From contig JAILKD010000006.1 of assembly GCA_024694145.1 (NCBI GenBank), positions 1-45,681 on the forward strand: a DNA stretch of 45,681 bases. The letters are read 5' to 3'. Made by a program: the position numbers and the translations under genes. Below, in pieces: positions 10,038 to 19,572 of this stretch. The number at the start of each line of letters is the position of its first letter. Within the stretch, counting starts at the first letter, position 1. This stretch comes from a bacterium. Its GTDB lineage: Bacteria > Bacillota_I > Bacilli_A > Acholeplasmatales > JAEDCM01. Under the pieces are notes generated by a model. It was not told the origin of the DNA and did no database searches. It was given only the letters and a program-made list of their open reading frames with translations.

Positions 10038-10845
10038 GTCCTAACTTTTCATGTCTTAAATCATGTAAAAAGATATTATTTATTTTCTCATAATCATCAT
10101 TCTTACATCCTCTAGCTGTAGCAATTTTATCATAATAATCATTTATATTATTAATTGAATCAATATTATATCTTTCATAGAAAGATTTTTTATAATATGT
10201 ATTCATAAAATCAAAGCCAAAATGTACAACTTCATCCATCGGCATAATATCATCTTTAATAGCCCCAGTTAAAGCTAAGTTCATTCCATTTTCTTCTAAT
10301 TTTGGCCATAATACTCCTGGAGTATCAAGTAAATCTAGGTTACTATCAAGTTTAACCCATTGTTGTGTTTTAGTAACACCAGGCTTATCACCTGTAATAG
10401 TCATTTTCTTTTTTACAAGTGTATTAATGATTGTAGATTTACCTACATTAGGTATACCTGTAATCATTGCTTTCATAGAAAGTTTTATTCCTCTTTCTTT
10501 ATTCTTATCTATCTTATCTTTTAATATTTCAAATGTATATGGTACTATTTTTTTCATGTTATATCCTGTAACTGCATCTATGTCTAGACAATAATAGCCT
10601 TGTTCCTTATAATAGTTCATCCATTTAACTGTTTCATTTTTATCAGCTAAATCGGCTTTATTTAAAAGTAATAAAATAGGTCTATTTGAAGCGATTTCTT
10701 TAATTAAAGGATTAAAAGATGATTTAGGTATTCTACTATCTAAAACCATATATATAATATTTACTAGTTTTATTTTTTCTTGCATTTCACGCTTTGCTTT
10801 TTGCATGTGTCCTGGAAACCAGTTAATATTTTTTGGATCGCTCAT
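10006..10845 (-). CDS. rbgA: Ribosome biogenesis GTPase YlqF/RbgA
   Basis: INWFPGHMQKAKREM, GIPNVGKSTIINTL, circularly permuted GTPase motifs (LLNKADL precedes P-loop). Confidence 0.95.
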   Translation of the reverse strand: MSDPKNINWFPGHMQKAKREMQEKIKLVNIIYMVLDSRIPKSSFNPLIKEIASNRPILLLLNKADLADKNETVKWMNYYKEQGYYCLDIDAVTGYNMKKIVPYTFEILKDKIDKNKERGIKLSMKAMITGIPNVGKSTIINTLVKKKMTITGDKPGVTKTQQWVKLDSNLDLLDTPGVLWPKLEENGMNLALTGAIKDDIMPMDEVVHFGFDFMNTYYKKSFYERYNIDSINNINDYYDKIATARGCKNDDYEKINNIFLHDLRHEKLGRVTIDRLTSI

Positions 10846-10857
10846 AATAACACCTCC

Positions 10858-11103
10858 TTACTTTTTAATGTGTGCTGTAATTATACAATAATTAAATGAA
10901 TTAATGGTAATAATTATATCATCAATTTCAACATAATAATTCTTACCATTTTTATAAATATATGCATTTTTATCTAATACTTTATTTTTAATATAATATA
11001 CTACATCATTACAATCCAATTTTAAATTTTTCTTTATTCTAATTACGCCTAGCTCTGTAGTGTGAATTTTATCTATATTATCTATTAACATATTTATCTC
11101 CAA
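10858..11103 (-). CDS. Small hypothetical protein (81 aa)
   Basis: ORF in operon between lepB and rbgA, overlapping lepB end. Confidence 0.55.
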   Translation of the reverse strand: MEINMLIDNIDKIHTTELGVIRIKKNLKLDCNDVVYYIKNKVLDKNAYIYKNGKNYYVEIDDIIITINSFNYCIITAHIKK

Positions 11104-11921
11104 AAAATTATATCAAATAATACTTTTGAAACTATATCACTCTTTTTTACAGGGCCAAAGCTTCTACTATCTGTTGAATTACCTCTATTATCTCCCATAA
11201 TGAAATATTCATTTTTACCTAAAGTAACACTATTAGAATAATTATTCCATTTTGTTTGATGCCAGTAAGCAAGACTATCTTCTATTACAGTTCCATTACA
11301 TTTAATTTTATGTTCAAGTATTCCTGTTGTTGTATTTAATTCTTCAACATATTCAATAACATCACCTGGAACTCCAACAACTCTTTTAATTAATAGTTCT
11401 TTATCTCCTGTGACATCTTTCATATAAATAATTGATACATCATTTTTCTTTGGATTATATCCAATAGTTCTACAAACTAAAATATCACCATTTTTATAAG
11501 TTGGTCTCATAGATGGACCACTTACCCTAACAAATGAAAATAAATAAGTCATAATTAATATAAAAGCGCAAATACATTCCATAAAGAAATTATACAAATC
11601 ATAAAAATATGCCCATCTATAAAAATGCTTTTCTTTATCTTCTCTTATTTTCTTATAACAAAATATAATTATTAAGCATAATATAGAGAATACTGCATAA
11701 ATTATAACCAGTATTTGAAATATAGGCATTTGCACACTTAAAACGGAATAGGCACCTGCCCTAATTACTATAGCAAGTAAAAAAGTAATAATAGAAACGA
11801 TTGTTCCTATTATGAATTTTCTTTGTAAAAACCAATGAAGCTTATTAAGTCTTACCTCAACATCTTCTTCAATTGCTATTTCTTTTAGGGACATTTCTTT
11901 TTTTACTCTATTAAAGAGCAT
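11094..11921 (-). CDS. lepB: Signal peptidase I with extended multi-TM N-terminus
   Basis: VSGPSMRPTYKNGD, IKRVVGVPGD, MGDNRGNSTDSR. Confidence 0.92.
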   Translation of the reverse strand: MLFNRVKKEMSLKEIAIEEDVEVRLNKLHWFLQRKFIIGTIVSIITFLLAIVIRAGAYSVLSVQMPIFQILVIIYAVFSILCLIIIFCYKKIREDKEKHFYRWAYFYDLYNFFMECICAFILIMTYLFSFVRVSGPSMRPTYKNGDILVCRTIGYNPKKNDVSIIYMKDVTGDKELLIKRVVGVPGDVIEYVEELNTTTGILEHKIKCNGTVIEDSLAYWHQTKWNNYSNSVTLGKNEYFIMGDNRGNSTDSRSFGPVKKSDIVSKVLFDIIFWR

Positions 11922-11942
11922 AACATCACCTTTTTTCTAACT

Positions 11943-11970
11943 AATAGTGCCTGCATAAACAGGCACTATC
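11943..11970 (-). other. Strong stem-loop between ftsK and lepB lacking a clear U-tract
   Basis: ATAGTGCCTGcataaaCAGGCACTAT. Confidence 0.5.
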
Positions 11971-11971
11971 A

Positions 11972-14173
11972 TTATCTTAAAATATTTTCTAATTCTTCTT
12001 GATCAACTAATACTCTTCTAGCCTTACCTGGGGTTGCAGGAGATACAACACCGGCACTTTCAAGTAAATCTATTAAGCTTTGAGCTCTATTAAATCCAAT
12101 ATTGAATCTCTTTTGAAGATTATTGATTGATGCATTTTGCATTTCAACAACATAACGAGCAACATCTTCAAATAGTTCATCAGTGTTTTCTTTTCTATAT
12201 TGTTCTTCAACACTTTGACTTAATGAATCATGGTTAAAGATATAATCTGGACCTGCTTGATTTCTAATATAGTCACAAACAGCTTCAATTTCATCATCCT
12301 TAATAAATGCTCCTTGAATTCTTGTAGTACCAAAGTCATTTTTAAAGAACATGTCTCCTCGACCTAATAATTGCTCAGCTCCGCCGTAATCTAATATTGT
12401 CATAGAGTCAGTTGGACTACTTACTCTAAATGCAATACGTGTTGGAATGTTTGCTTTAATTGTACCTTTAACAACATCAGTCGTAGGTCTTTGAGTAGCA
12501 ACAATTAAATGCATACCAGCAGCTCTTGCTTTTTGTGTAATACGTTGAATTGATTGCTCAACATCAGCACTAGCTGTTTGCATTAAGTCGGCTAACTCAT
12601 CAATTAATATTAAAATATAAGGCATCTTTGGTTCTGAATAACCTTCAGATTCTAGCTTTTGATTATAATCTTCAATATTTCTAACCTTTAATTGGGCAAA
12701 TAGTTTATATCTATTATCCATTTCATCACATGCCCATTTTAATGCTTGACTTGCAAGTTTAGGATCGCTAATAATAGGTGTAACTAAATGTGGTAATTCT
12801 TGATAGAATACATATTCAACACTCTTAGGGTCAACTAATAATAGTTTTAACTCATCTGGTTTATTCTTAAGTAATAAACTTATAATTAATGAATGGCTAC
12901 ATACAGACTTACCAGAACCTGTTGTACCTGCAATTAAACCATGAGGCATTTTATTAATAGGTGTAACAATTGTCTTACCATTTAAGTCAACACCTAAACC
13001 AAAACTTAATTTAGATGAGTTCTTAAATTCATCAGAATGACAAATATTACCAAAGTTAACCATTTCAACAACTTTATTAGGTACTTCAATACCTACATAA
13101 GCTTTTCCAGGAATTGGGGCTTCAATATGTAGTGACATTGCAGCTAAAGCAAGTTTTAGGTTATCAGTTATTTGCGTAACCTTTTTTACACTGACACCAG
13201 GAGCTAATTCAACTTCATAACGTGTTACTGATGGGCCTTTTGTATAATTAACTACTGAACCATCAATGTTAAATTCAGCAAGTGTTCTATTAATAATATC
13301 TAATTGGTCTTGAATCCATTCATATCTAACAGAATCATCTGTTTCAACAGTTTTAAATATTGATAGTGGTGGAAGTTTATATCTAGAATAGTCATTTTTC
13401 TTAGGTTTTGGCTTCTCTACCGCTTTTTCTTTAACAACAGGATGTTCAATAACTGGTTCAACTTTAGATATAGTTTCTTTAACTGGTTCTTCAACAAATT
13501 CAGCTTCATCAAACTCAGGAACAGAAATATCAGCTGGTTTAAATTCATCAACTTCATCTTCTATTTCTAAATTAGAAATAAAGTCATCTATATCATCTGT
13601 TTTAGGAGCTTCTTTAACTTCAACTGGCTTTTTAGGCTCATCAAAGTTAAGATAAGCTGGTTTATTATATAAAATATCATTATCATTATCTAAATCTATA
13701 TCATTAACTTCTTCGACTTTTGGAGTAAGTTTCTTTTCTTCTACTTTTCTAGTTTCTCTTTCAAGTTTTGATCTTCTAGATTCATTTTGAATAGGTGAAT
13801 TCATTTCTTCAAATTCAGGTTTCTTATTCAAATTAGTAATAGATTTTGAACCTGGGAATATTTTTTGTCTATCTTCATTTCTAATAATTATATTTTCAAA
13901 ATCACTAATATCTTTTTCATCTAGTCTTCTCTTATCTTTTTCTCTAAATGGGTCTAGTGATCTATCTGTATATTGTAGTGGATCAGATGGTGGAGCAACT
14001 AATTCATCTATATTTGCTCTACCCCAAATAGCTGAAAAAGCTGGAGTCATTTGAAACTTTTGTTCCTTCCTTTTAATATGTACAGGTGCTTTACTTATTT
14101 GCGGAATAACAAAAGGAATAATTGATTCAGTGCTTTCTTCTTGAATTTTCTTGTTTTTCTTTTTAAACAACAT
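11972..14173 (-). CDS. ftsK: DNA translocase FtsK/SpoIIIE
   Basis: PHGLIAGTTGSGKSVCSHSLI, ATQRPTTDVVKGTIKANIPTRIAF, C-terminal gamma-like domain. Confidence 0.95.
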   Translation of the reverse strand: MLFKKKNKKIQEESTESIIPFVIPQISKAPVHIKRKEQKFQMTPAFSAIWGRANIDELVAPPSDPLQYTDRSLDPFREKDKRRLDEKDISDFENIIIRNEDRQKIFPGSKSITNLNKKPEFEEMNSPIQNESRRSKLERETRKVEEKKLTPKVEEVNDIDLDNDNDILYNKPAYLNFDEPKKPVEVKEAPKTDDIDDFISNLEIEDEVDEFKPADISVPEFDEAEFVEEPVKETISKVEPVIEHPVVKEKAVEKPKPKKNDYSRYKLPPLSIFKTVETDDSVRYEWIQDQLDIINRTLAEFNIDGSVVNYTKGPSVTRYEVELAPGVSVKKVTQITDNLKLALAAMSLHIEAPIPGKAYVGIEVPNKVVEMVNFGNICHSDEFKNSSKLSFGLGVDLNGKTIVTPINKMPHGLIAGTTGSGKSVCSHSLIISLLLKNKPDELKLLLVDPKSVEYVFYQELPHLVTPIISDPKLASQALKWACDEMDNRYKLFAQLKVRNIEDYNQKLESEGYSEPKMPYILILIDELADLMQTASADVEQSIQRITQKARAAGMHLIVATQRPTTDVVKGTIKANIPTRIAFRVSSPTDSMTILDYGGAEQLLGRGDMFFKNDFGTTRIQGAFIKDDEIEAVCDYIRNQAGPDYIFNHDSLSQSVEEQYRKENTDELFEDVARYVVEMQNASINNLQKRFNIGFNRAQSLIDLLESAGVVSPATPGKARRVLVDQEELENILR

Positions 14174-14319
14174 TAGAATCACCCTTTATAAATAATGTTA
14201 TACAAACTACACTATATTATACCATAGTATAATATTTTAATCAAACCATAATAATTTGAAAAATTTAAAAAAATCTACACTTTTTATTATTTTTTGATAT
14301 AATATGTTTGGTGGTTAAA

Positions 14320-15129
14320 ATGAAATATATTTTTGCTGTTGATTTAGACGGTACATTATTAAATGATGAGGCAAAATTAAATAAAAAAACTATCGATTTT
14401 ATTAGGTCTTTAGATAAGGATGAATACAAGTTTGTTCTTACTACAGGTAGACCATATTTAGGTATGATACAGTTCTATAAAGAACTCGAGTTAGATACAT
14501 TTGTAATATGCAATAGTGGTACATCTGTATTAAAGCCAAATAGTGATTTTAAACCAATTAATCACAATATAGAAAAATCGCTATTTCTAGCCTTTTACAA
14601 TAAATCTTTAGATTTACTTGAAAGTGCAATTTTTACTGACAATGATGACTGCTATATCTATAACAAATTATACAATAATGAGTTCTTTAAGCACATTCAA
14701 GAAGGCGCAAATGTAATAGATGGTGATTATAATAAAACTATTAAAGATGGACCTTCTGGTGGACTATTTATTTTAAAAAATGGATGCCATGAAAAGTTCA
14801 TGGAAAATGCTAAAGAGTTTAGTGACAAAATAGGAGTTAGATGTTGGGGTAACTTCTATGGTTGTGATTATTATGAGTTTTATCAAATGGGTTTTAACAA
14901 AAGTACTTCTTTGTATGACTTGTTAAACTTATATGATGCAAAGTTAGAACAACTTGTATGTTTTGGTGATTCTATTAATGATATTGAAATGCTTACCATG
15001 AATCATAATGGAGTATGCATGATTAATGGTAATGAAGATGTTAAAAAATATGCATCACACATCACAAAATATGATAATAATCACGATGGAGTAGTTGAAT
15101 ATATAAAGGAATTGATAAAGGCAAACTAA
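14320..15129 (+). CDS. Cof-type HAD-superfamily hydrolase
   Basis: FAVDLDGTLLNDEAKL, TTGRP, CFGDSINDIEML. Confidence 0.9.
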   Translation: MKYIFAVDLDGTLLNDEAKLNKKTIDFIRSLDKDEYKFVLTTGRPYLGMIQFYKELELDTFVICNSGTSVLKPNSDFKPINHNIEKSLFLAFYNKSLDLLESAIFTDNDDCYIYNKLYNNEFFKHIQEGANVIDGDYNKTIKDGPSGGLFILKNGCHEKFMENAKEFSDKIGVRCWGNFYGCDYYEFYQMGFNKSTSLYDLLNLYDAKLEQLVCFGDSINDIEMLTMNHNGVCMINGNEDVKKYASHITKYDNNHDGVVEYIKELIKAN

Positions 15130-15151
15130 TAAAGTTTGTCTTTTATTTTTT
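15117..15151 (+). terminator. Intrinsic terminator of the HAD gene
   Basis: AAAGGCAAACTaataaAGTTTGTCTTT followed by TATTTTTTT. Confidence 0.6.
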
Positions 15152-15158
15152 TACACGA

Positions 15159-15288
15159 TGTTAACAAATTATGTGCAATTGTAAAATAAATGTATTAGTT
15201 GTGTCAATGATATGTTAACACTATAAATATTAATTTATAGATTTAGTGTTTTTAGTCTTGAAAAAAGCCCACCCACATAGTATAATGT
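15159..15288 (+). promoter_or_regulatory. Hydrogenase operon control region: two TGTTAACA palindromes (15159-15166, 15213-15220) and promoter TTGAAA-N17-TATAAT near its 3' end
   Basis: Direct motif reading; TGTTAACA resembles clostridial Rex half-sites. Confidence 0.45.
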
Positions 15289-15338
15289 TAAAAGAGTGTA
15301 AGGCCAAAAAAATAAAACAATTACAAGGAGGTTTTAAA

Positions 15339-15815
15339 ATGAAGTTAAAAAATGAAGCAGTTAAACAAATTAAAGAGATTTGTGCTAGATACAAAGATGA
15401 ACCATCTCCATTAATGTTAGTTTTAACTGACGTACAAAAAGAATACGGCTACCTACCACTTGAAGTTCAGGAAGTAATTAGTGAAGAATTAAACATTCCT
15501 GTTGCTGATATCTATGGTGTTGTAACATTCTATAGCTTCTTCTCTTTACAACCAAAGGGAAAATATGTTATTGGTGTATGCATCGGTACAGCTTGTTACG
15601 TTAAAGGTGGAGCAAACGTATTAGACAAGTTTAGTGAATTATTAAAGATTAAAGTTGGTCAAACATCTAGTGATGGACTATTTACACTTGATGGATTACG
15701 TTGTATTGGAGCATGTGGTATTGCACCAGCTCTAACAATCAATGGTAAAGTATATCCAAAAGTCAAAGTAACAGATGTTGAATCAATTATTAAGGAATAT
15801 AGAGATAAGGAGTAA
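15339..15815 (+). CDS. hydC: NuoE-like [2Fe-2S] subunit of [FeFe] hydrogenase complex (HydC-type)
   Basis: ADIYGVVTFYSFFSLQPKGKYVIGVCIGTACYVKGG; start chosen at RBS AAGGAGG, not upstream ORF-track start. Confidence 0.9.
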   Translation: MKLKNEAVKQIKEICARYKDEPSPLMLVLTDVQKEYGYLPLEVQEVISEELNIPVADIYGVVTFYSFFSLQPKGKYVIGVCIGTACYVKGGANVLDKFSELLKIKVGQTSSDGLFTLDGLRCIGACGIAPALTINGKVYPKVKVTDVESIIKEYRDKE

Positions 15816-17716
15816 TGACTATGGCAAAGGTAATTAAGACAGTTGAAGATTTAAATCAAGAAATAAAATCTTGTACAGAAAATCTTGATAAGAAATTTGC
15901 TGGTAAAAACGGTAAAAGATCTATTACTATTTGTGGTGGTACAGGATGCTTATCAAGTAACTCAGGAGAAATCCTAAAGAGATTTGAACAATTAATAAAT
16001 GAAAAAGGATTATCTGATAAAGTTGATGTTAACGTTGTTGGATGTTTCGGTTTCTGTAGTCAAGGACCATTCGTTAAAATCTATCCAGAAGATACACTAT
16101 ATCATGCAGTTAAACTTGCTGATGTAGATAGAATCGTTGAAGAAGATATTATCGGTGGAAAAGTAATTGAAGATTTATTATATGTAGATTTCAATACAGG
16201 AAAGAAATGTACTCGTCAAGAAGACATTCCATTCTATCAAAAACAAATGCGTATTGCATTACATGGTTGTGGTGTAATCAATCCAGAAAACATTGAAGAA
16301 GCATTAGGTTATGGTGCTTTCCAAGGTTTCAAAAAAGCTTTACTTACAATGACTCAACAAGAAGTTATTGATGAAGTATTAGCAAGTGGTTTAAGAGGCC
16401 GTGGTGGTGGAGGATTCCCTACTGGTAGAAAATGGCAATTTGCTTATGCACAAAAGAATGATGAAAAATATGTAATTTGTAATGGTGATGAAGGAGATCC
16501 AGGTGCATTCATGGATAGATCAATCCTTGAAGGTAACCCAATCGCTGTTATCGAAGGTATGATGATTGCTGGTTATGCAATTGGTGCTAAAAATGGTTAT
16601 TACTATGTAAGAGCTGAATATCCAGTTGCTGTAGCTCGTTTAAGAAAAGCTATTAAGCAAGTTGAAGAAATGGGCTTACTAGGCGATAATATCCTAGGAA
16701 CTGACTTCTCATTTAGATTACACATCAGATTAGGTGCTGGTGCTTTCGTTTGTGGTGAAGAAACAGCATTATTAAACTCAATTGAAGGTAAACGTGGTAT
16801 GCCAAGACCTCGTCCACCATTCCCTGCTGTAGCTGGTCTATGGGGTAAACCTACAATTGTTAACAACGTTGAAACATTTGCTAACGTACCTTACATCTTA
16901 CGTGAAGGTGCTGCTAAGTTAGCTAGTGTTGGTACTGAAAAATCTAAGGGTACAAAAGTATTCGCATTAGGTGGAAAAGTAAACAACGTTGGTTTAGTTG
17001 AAGTCCCAATGGGAACAACTATTAGAGAATTAGTTTATGATATCGGTGGCGGTATCCCTAATAATAAAGAATTTAAAGCTATTCAAACTGGTGGTCCATC
17101 AGGAGGATGCTTAACTAAAGATGAACTTGATACTCCAATCGATTTCGATAGTTTAATTGCAAGTGGATCTATGATGGGTTCAGGTGGAGCTATCGTTATG
17201 GATGAAGATAACTGTATGGTTGACGTTGCTAAGTTCTATATGGAATTTATTTGCGATGAATCATGTGGTAAATGTTCTCCTTGTAGAATTGGTACTAGAA
17301 GATTACTTGAAATCTTAACTAAGGTTACAGATGGAAAAGCAACTATGGATGACTTAAGAGATCTTGAAAACTTAGGTGAAACAATTAAAGTTGGTTCATT
17401 ATGTGCATTAGGTCAAACTGCTTCTAACCCTATTTTATCTACATTAAGAAAGTTTAAAGATGAATACATTAGACACGTTGTTGATAAGAAATGTGATGCT
17501 GGTGTGTGTAAGAACTTAATGAGTTATGTAATTGAAAAAGACAGCTGCTTCGGTTGTGGAATGTGTTCTAAGGCTTGTCCAGTTGATGCAATTCATGTAA
17601 CTGATTATACAGCTCCAGGTAAGAAAAAACCTGCACTTGAAATTGATCAAACTAAATGTATTAAGTGTGGATCATGTATTGCTACATGTAAGTTCCATGC
17701 AATTGTAAAGAAGTAA
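15815..17716 (+). CDS. hydB: NuoF-like NAD(P)H/FMN subunit with C-terminal 2[4Fe-4S] ferredoxin domain (HydB-type)
   Basis: GRGGGGFPTGRKW, NGDEGDPGAFMDR, SCGKCSPCRIGTRR, CFGCGMCSKACPVDAI...CIKCGSCIATC. Confidence 0.94.
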   Translation: MTMAKVIKTVEDLNQEIKSCTENLDKKFAGKNGKRSITICGGTGCLSSNSGEILKRFEQLINEKGLSDKVDVNVVGCFGFCSQGPFVKIYPEDTLYHAVKLADVDRIVEEDIIGGKVIEDLLYVDFNTGKKCTRQEDIPFYQKQMRIALHGCGVINPENIEEALGYGAFQGFKKALLTMTQQEVIDEVLASGLRGRGGGGFPTGRKWQFAYAQKNDEKYVICNGDEGDPGAFMDRSILEGNPIAVIEGMMIAGYAIGAKNGYYYVRAEYPVAVARLRKAIKQVEEMGLLGDNILGTDFSFRLHIRLGAGAFVCGEETALLNSIEGKRGMPRPRPPFPAVAGLWGKPTIVNNVETFANVPYILREGAAKLASVGTEKSKGTKVFALGGKVNNVGLVEVPMGTTIRELVYDIGGGIPNNKEFKAIQTGGPSGGCLTKDELDTPIDFDSLIASGSMMGSGGAIVMDEDNCMVDVAKFYMEFICDESCGKCSPCRIGTRRLLEILTKVTDGKATMDDLRDLENLGETIKVGSLCALGQTASNPILSTLRKFKDEYIRHVVDKKCDAGVCKNLMSYVIEKDSCFGCGMCSKACPVDAIHVTDYTAPGKKKPALEIDQTKCIKCGSCIATCKFHAIVKK

Positions 17717-17729
17717 GGAGTGAATAAAT

Positions 17730-19502
17730 ATGTCAATGGTAAATATTAAAATTGAAGGTAAAGATTATCAAGTTGATAGTTCACTAACTGTTCTACAAGC
17801 TGCAAGACAATGTGGCTATAACATTCCATCATTATGTACATGGCAAGATGGTAAATGCTCTCTTGCTTCATGTAGAGTATGTTTAGTAGCTGTTAAAGGT
17901 GCAAGAGGGTTAGTTGCTTCTTGTGTTTACCCAGTAAATGAAGGTATGGAAATATCTATTTCTGATCCTAAAGCTACTGCTGCTAGAAGAACAAGTGTTG
18001 AATTATTATTATCTAACCACTCAATGAACTGTCAAGCATGTTCAAAGAATGGTCAATGTGAATTATTAGAAGTTGCTAGAATTGTTGGTGCTAGAGAAGA
18101 TATGTATAAGGGTGTAAAAACTCCTACTACTTATGATGATGTAGCTCCAGGAATCGTTAGAGATACATCTAAATGTATTCTTTGCGGTAGATGTATTGAA
18201 GTATGTAAACAATACCAAGGTATTGGTGTATTAGGATTTGAAAACAGAGGATTCAAAGCTATCGTTGGTCCTGCTGAAAATAGAAGCTTTGCTGAATCTC
18301 CATGTATCCAATGTGGTCAATGCGTTAACGTATGTCCTACTGGTGCATTAATGGAAAAGAGTGAAATCGAACTTGTTGATGAAGCATTAAGAGCTGGAAA
18401 GAAAGTAATTGTACAAACTGCTCCTGCTGTTAGAGCTGCTATCGCTGAAGAATTCGGTGAAAAAGTTGGAACAAGTGGAACAGGTAAAATGTGTGCTGCA
18501 CTTCACAGACTAGGATTCTATAGAGTATTCGATACTAACTTCGGTGCTGACTTAACAATTATGGAAGAAGCTAACGAATTAGTTGAAAGAATAAAAAATG
18601 GTGGAGTTCTACCAATGATTACTTCTTGTTCTCCAGGATGGATTAACTTTATTGAGCTTAACTATCCTGAACTAACTGATCACTTATCAAGCTGTAAATC
18701 ACCTCATCAAATGATGGGTGCAATCATTAAATCTTACTATGCTGAAAAGCATGATATTGATCCAAAAGATATTTTCACAGTTTCAGTAATGCCTTGTACA
18801 GCTAAGAAAACTGAAAACAAACGTCCTCAAATGGAAGTTGATGGAAATAGAGATGTTGATGCCGTACTTACAACTAGAGAATTAGCTAAGATGATTAGAC
18901 GTGCTGGTATTAACTGGAATAGACTTCCAAATGAATCATTTGATGATGATCTAATCGGTGAATATTCTGGTGCTGGTGTAATCTTCGGTGTTACTGGTGG
19001 TGTTATGGAAGCTGCAGTAAGAACTGCTTACAACATGTTAACTGGTAAAGAATTAGAACCAGTTGAATTCATGCCAGTTAGAGGATTCGAAGGAATTAAA
19101 GAAGCTAGCGTTGAAATTAATGGATTAAAGATTAATTTATGTGTTGCTTCTACTACTAAGAATGCTAAGATCATTATGGATCAAATTAAAGCAGGTACTT
19201 CTAAATATAACTTCATCGAAATCATGGCTTGTCCAGGTGGATGTATTAATGGTGGTGGCCAACCATTCGTTAAACCTATCTTCTTACCAAATGAAGACTT
19301 AGATATTATGGAAACATATAAGCAAAAACGTGCTTCTGTATTGTATAAGGAAGATGAAGGCAAAGAAGTTAGACGTTCTCACTTAAATAAAGATATCATT
19401 AAATTATATGCTGATTACTTAGAGAAACCAGGCTCACACAAATCTCATAAGTTACTTCATACAACATATAATAAAGATAGAGAAAAATTTCCTTGTAAAT
19501 AA
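17730..19502 (+). CDS. hydA: [FeFe] hydrogenase catalytic subunit, group A multimeric type (HydA)
   Basis: H-cluster motifs TSCSPGWINF, MPCTAKK, MACPGGCINGGGQP; N-terminal NuoG-like [2Fe-2S] and [4Fe-4S] domains. Confidence 0.95.
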   Translation: MSMVNIKIEGKDYQVDSSLTVLQAARQCGYNIPSLCTWQDGKCSLASCRVCLVAVKGARGLVASCVYPVNEGMEISISDPKATAARRTSVELLLSNHSMNCQACSKNGQCELLEVARIVGAREDMYKGVKTPTTYDDVAPGIVRDTSKCILCGRCIEVCKQYQGIGVLGFENRGFKAIVGPAENRSFAESPCIQCGQCVNVCPTGALMEKSEIELVDEALRAGKKVIVQTAPAVRAAIAEEFGEKVGTSGTGKMCAALHRLGFYRVFDTNFGADLTIMEEANELVERIKNGGVLPMITSCSPGWINFIELNYPELTDHLSSCKSPHQMMGAIIKSYYAEKHDIDPKDIFTVSVMPCTAKKTENKRPQMEVDGNRDVDAVLTTRELAKMIRRAGINWNRLPNESFDDDLIGEYSGAGVIFGVTGGVMEAAVRTAYNMLTGKELEPVEFMPVRGFEGIKEASVEINGLKINLCVASTTKNAKIIMDQIKAGTSKYNFIEIMACPGGCINGGGQPFVKPIFLPNEDLDIMETYKQKRASVLYKEDEGKEVRRSHLNKDIIKLYADYLEKPGSHKSHKLLHTTYNKDREKFPCK

Positions 19503-19516
19503 TTATATAAATATTA

Positions 19517-19544
19517 AAGGGTAGATTAAGTTCTACCCTTTTTT
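19517..19544 (+). terminator. Intrinsic terminator after hydA
   Basis: AAGGGTAGAttaagtTCTACCCTTTTTT. Confidence 0.85.
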
Positions 19545-19572
19545 ATGTTATAATAGTTTTGAGGTGGTACTT

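Noticed and set aside
15246-15338. N-terminal extension of the NuoE-like ORF (MFLVLKKAHPHSIM...)
   Set aside because: Overlaps the promoter TTGAAA-N17-TATAAT; the AAGGAGG-preceded ATG at 15339 matches the family N-terminus.
16603-16866. Minus-strand ORFs inside the hydrogenase genes (16603-16866, 19181-19363, 20220-20516, 20603-20785)
   Set aside because: Opposite strand of highly conserved catalytic genes; no independent support.
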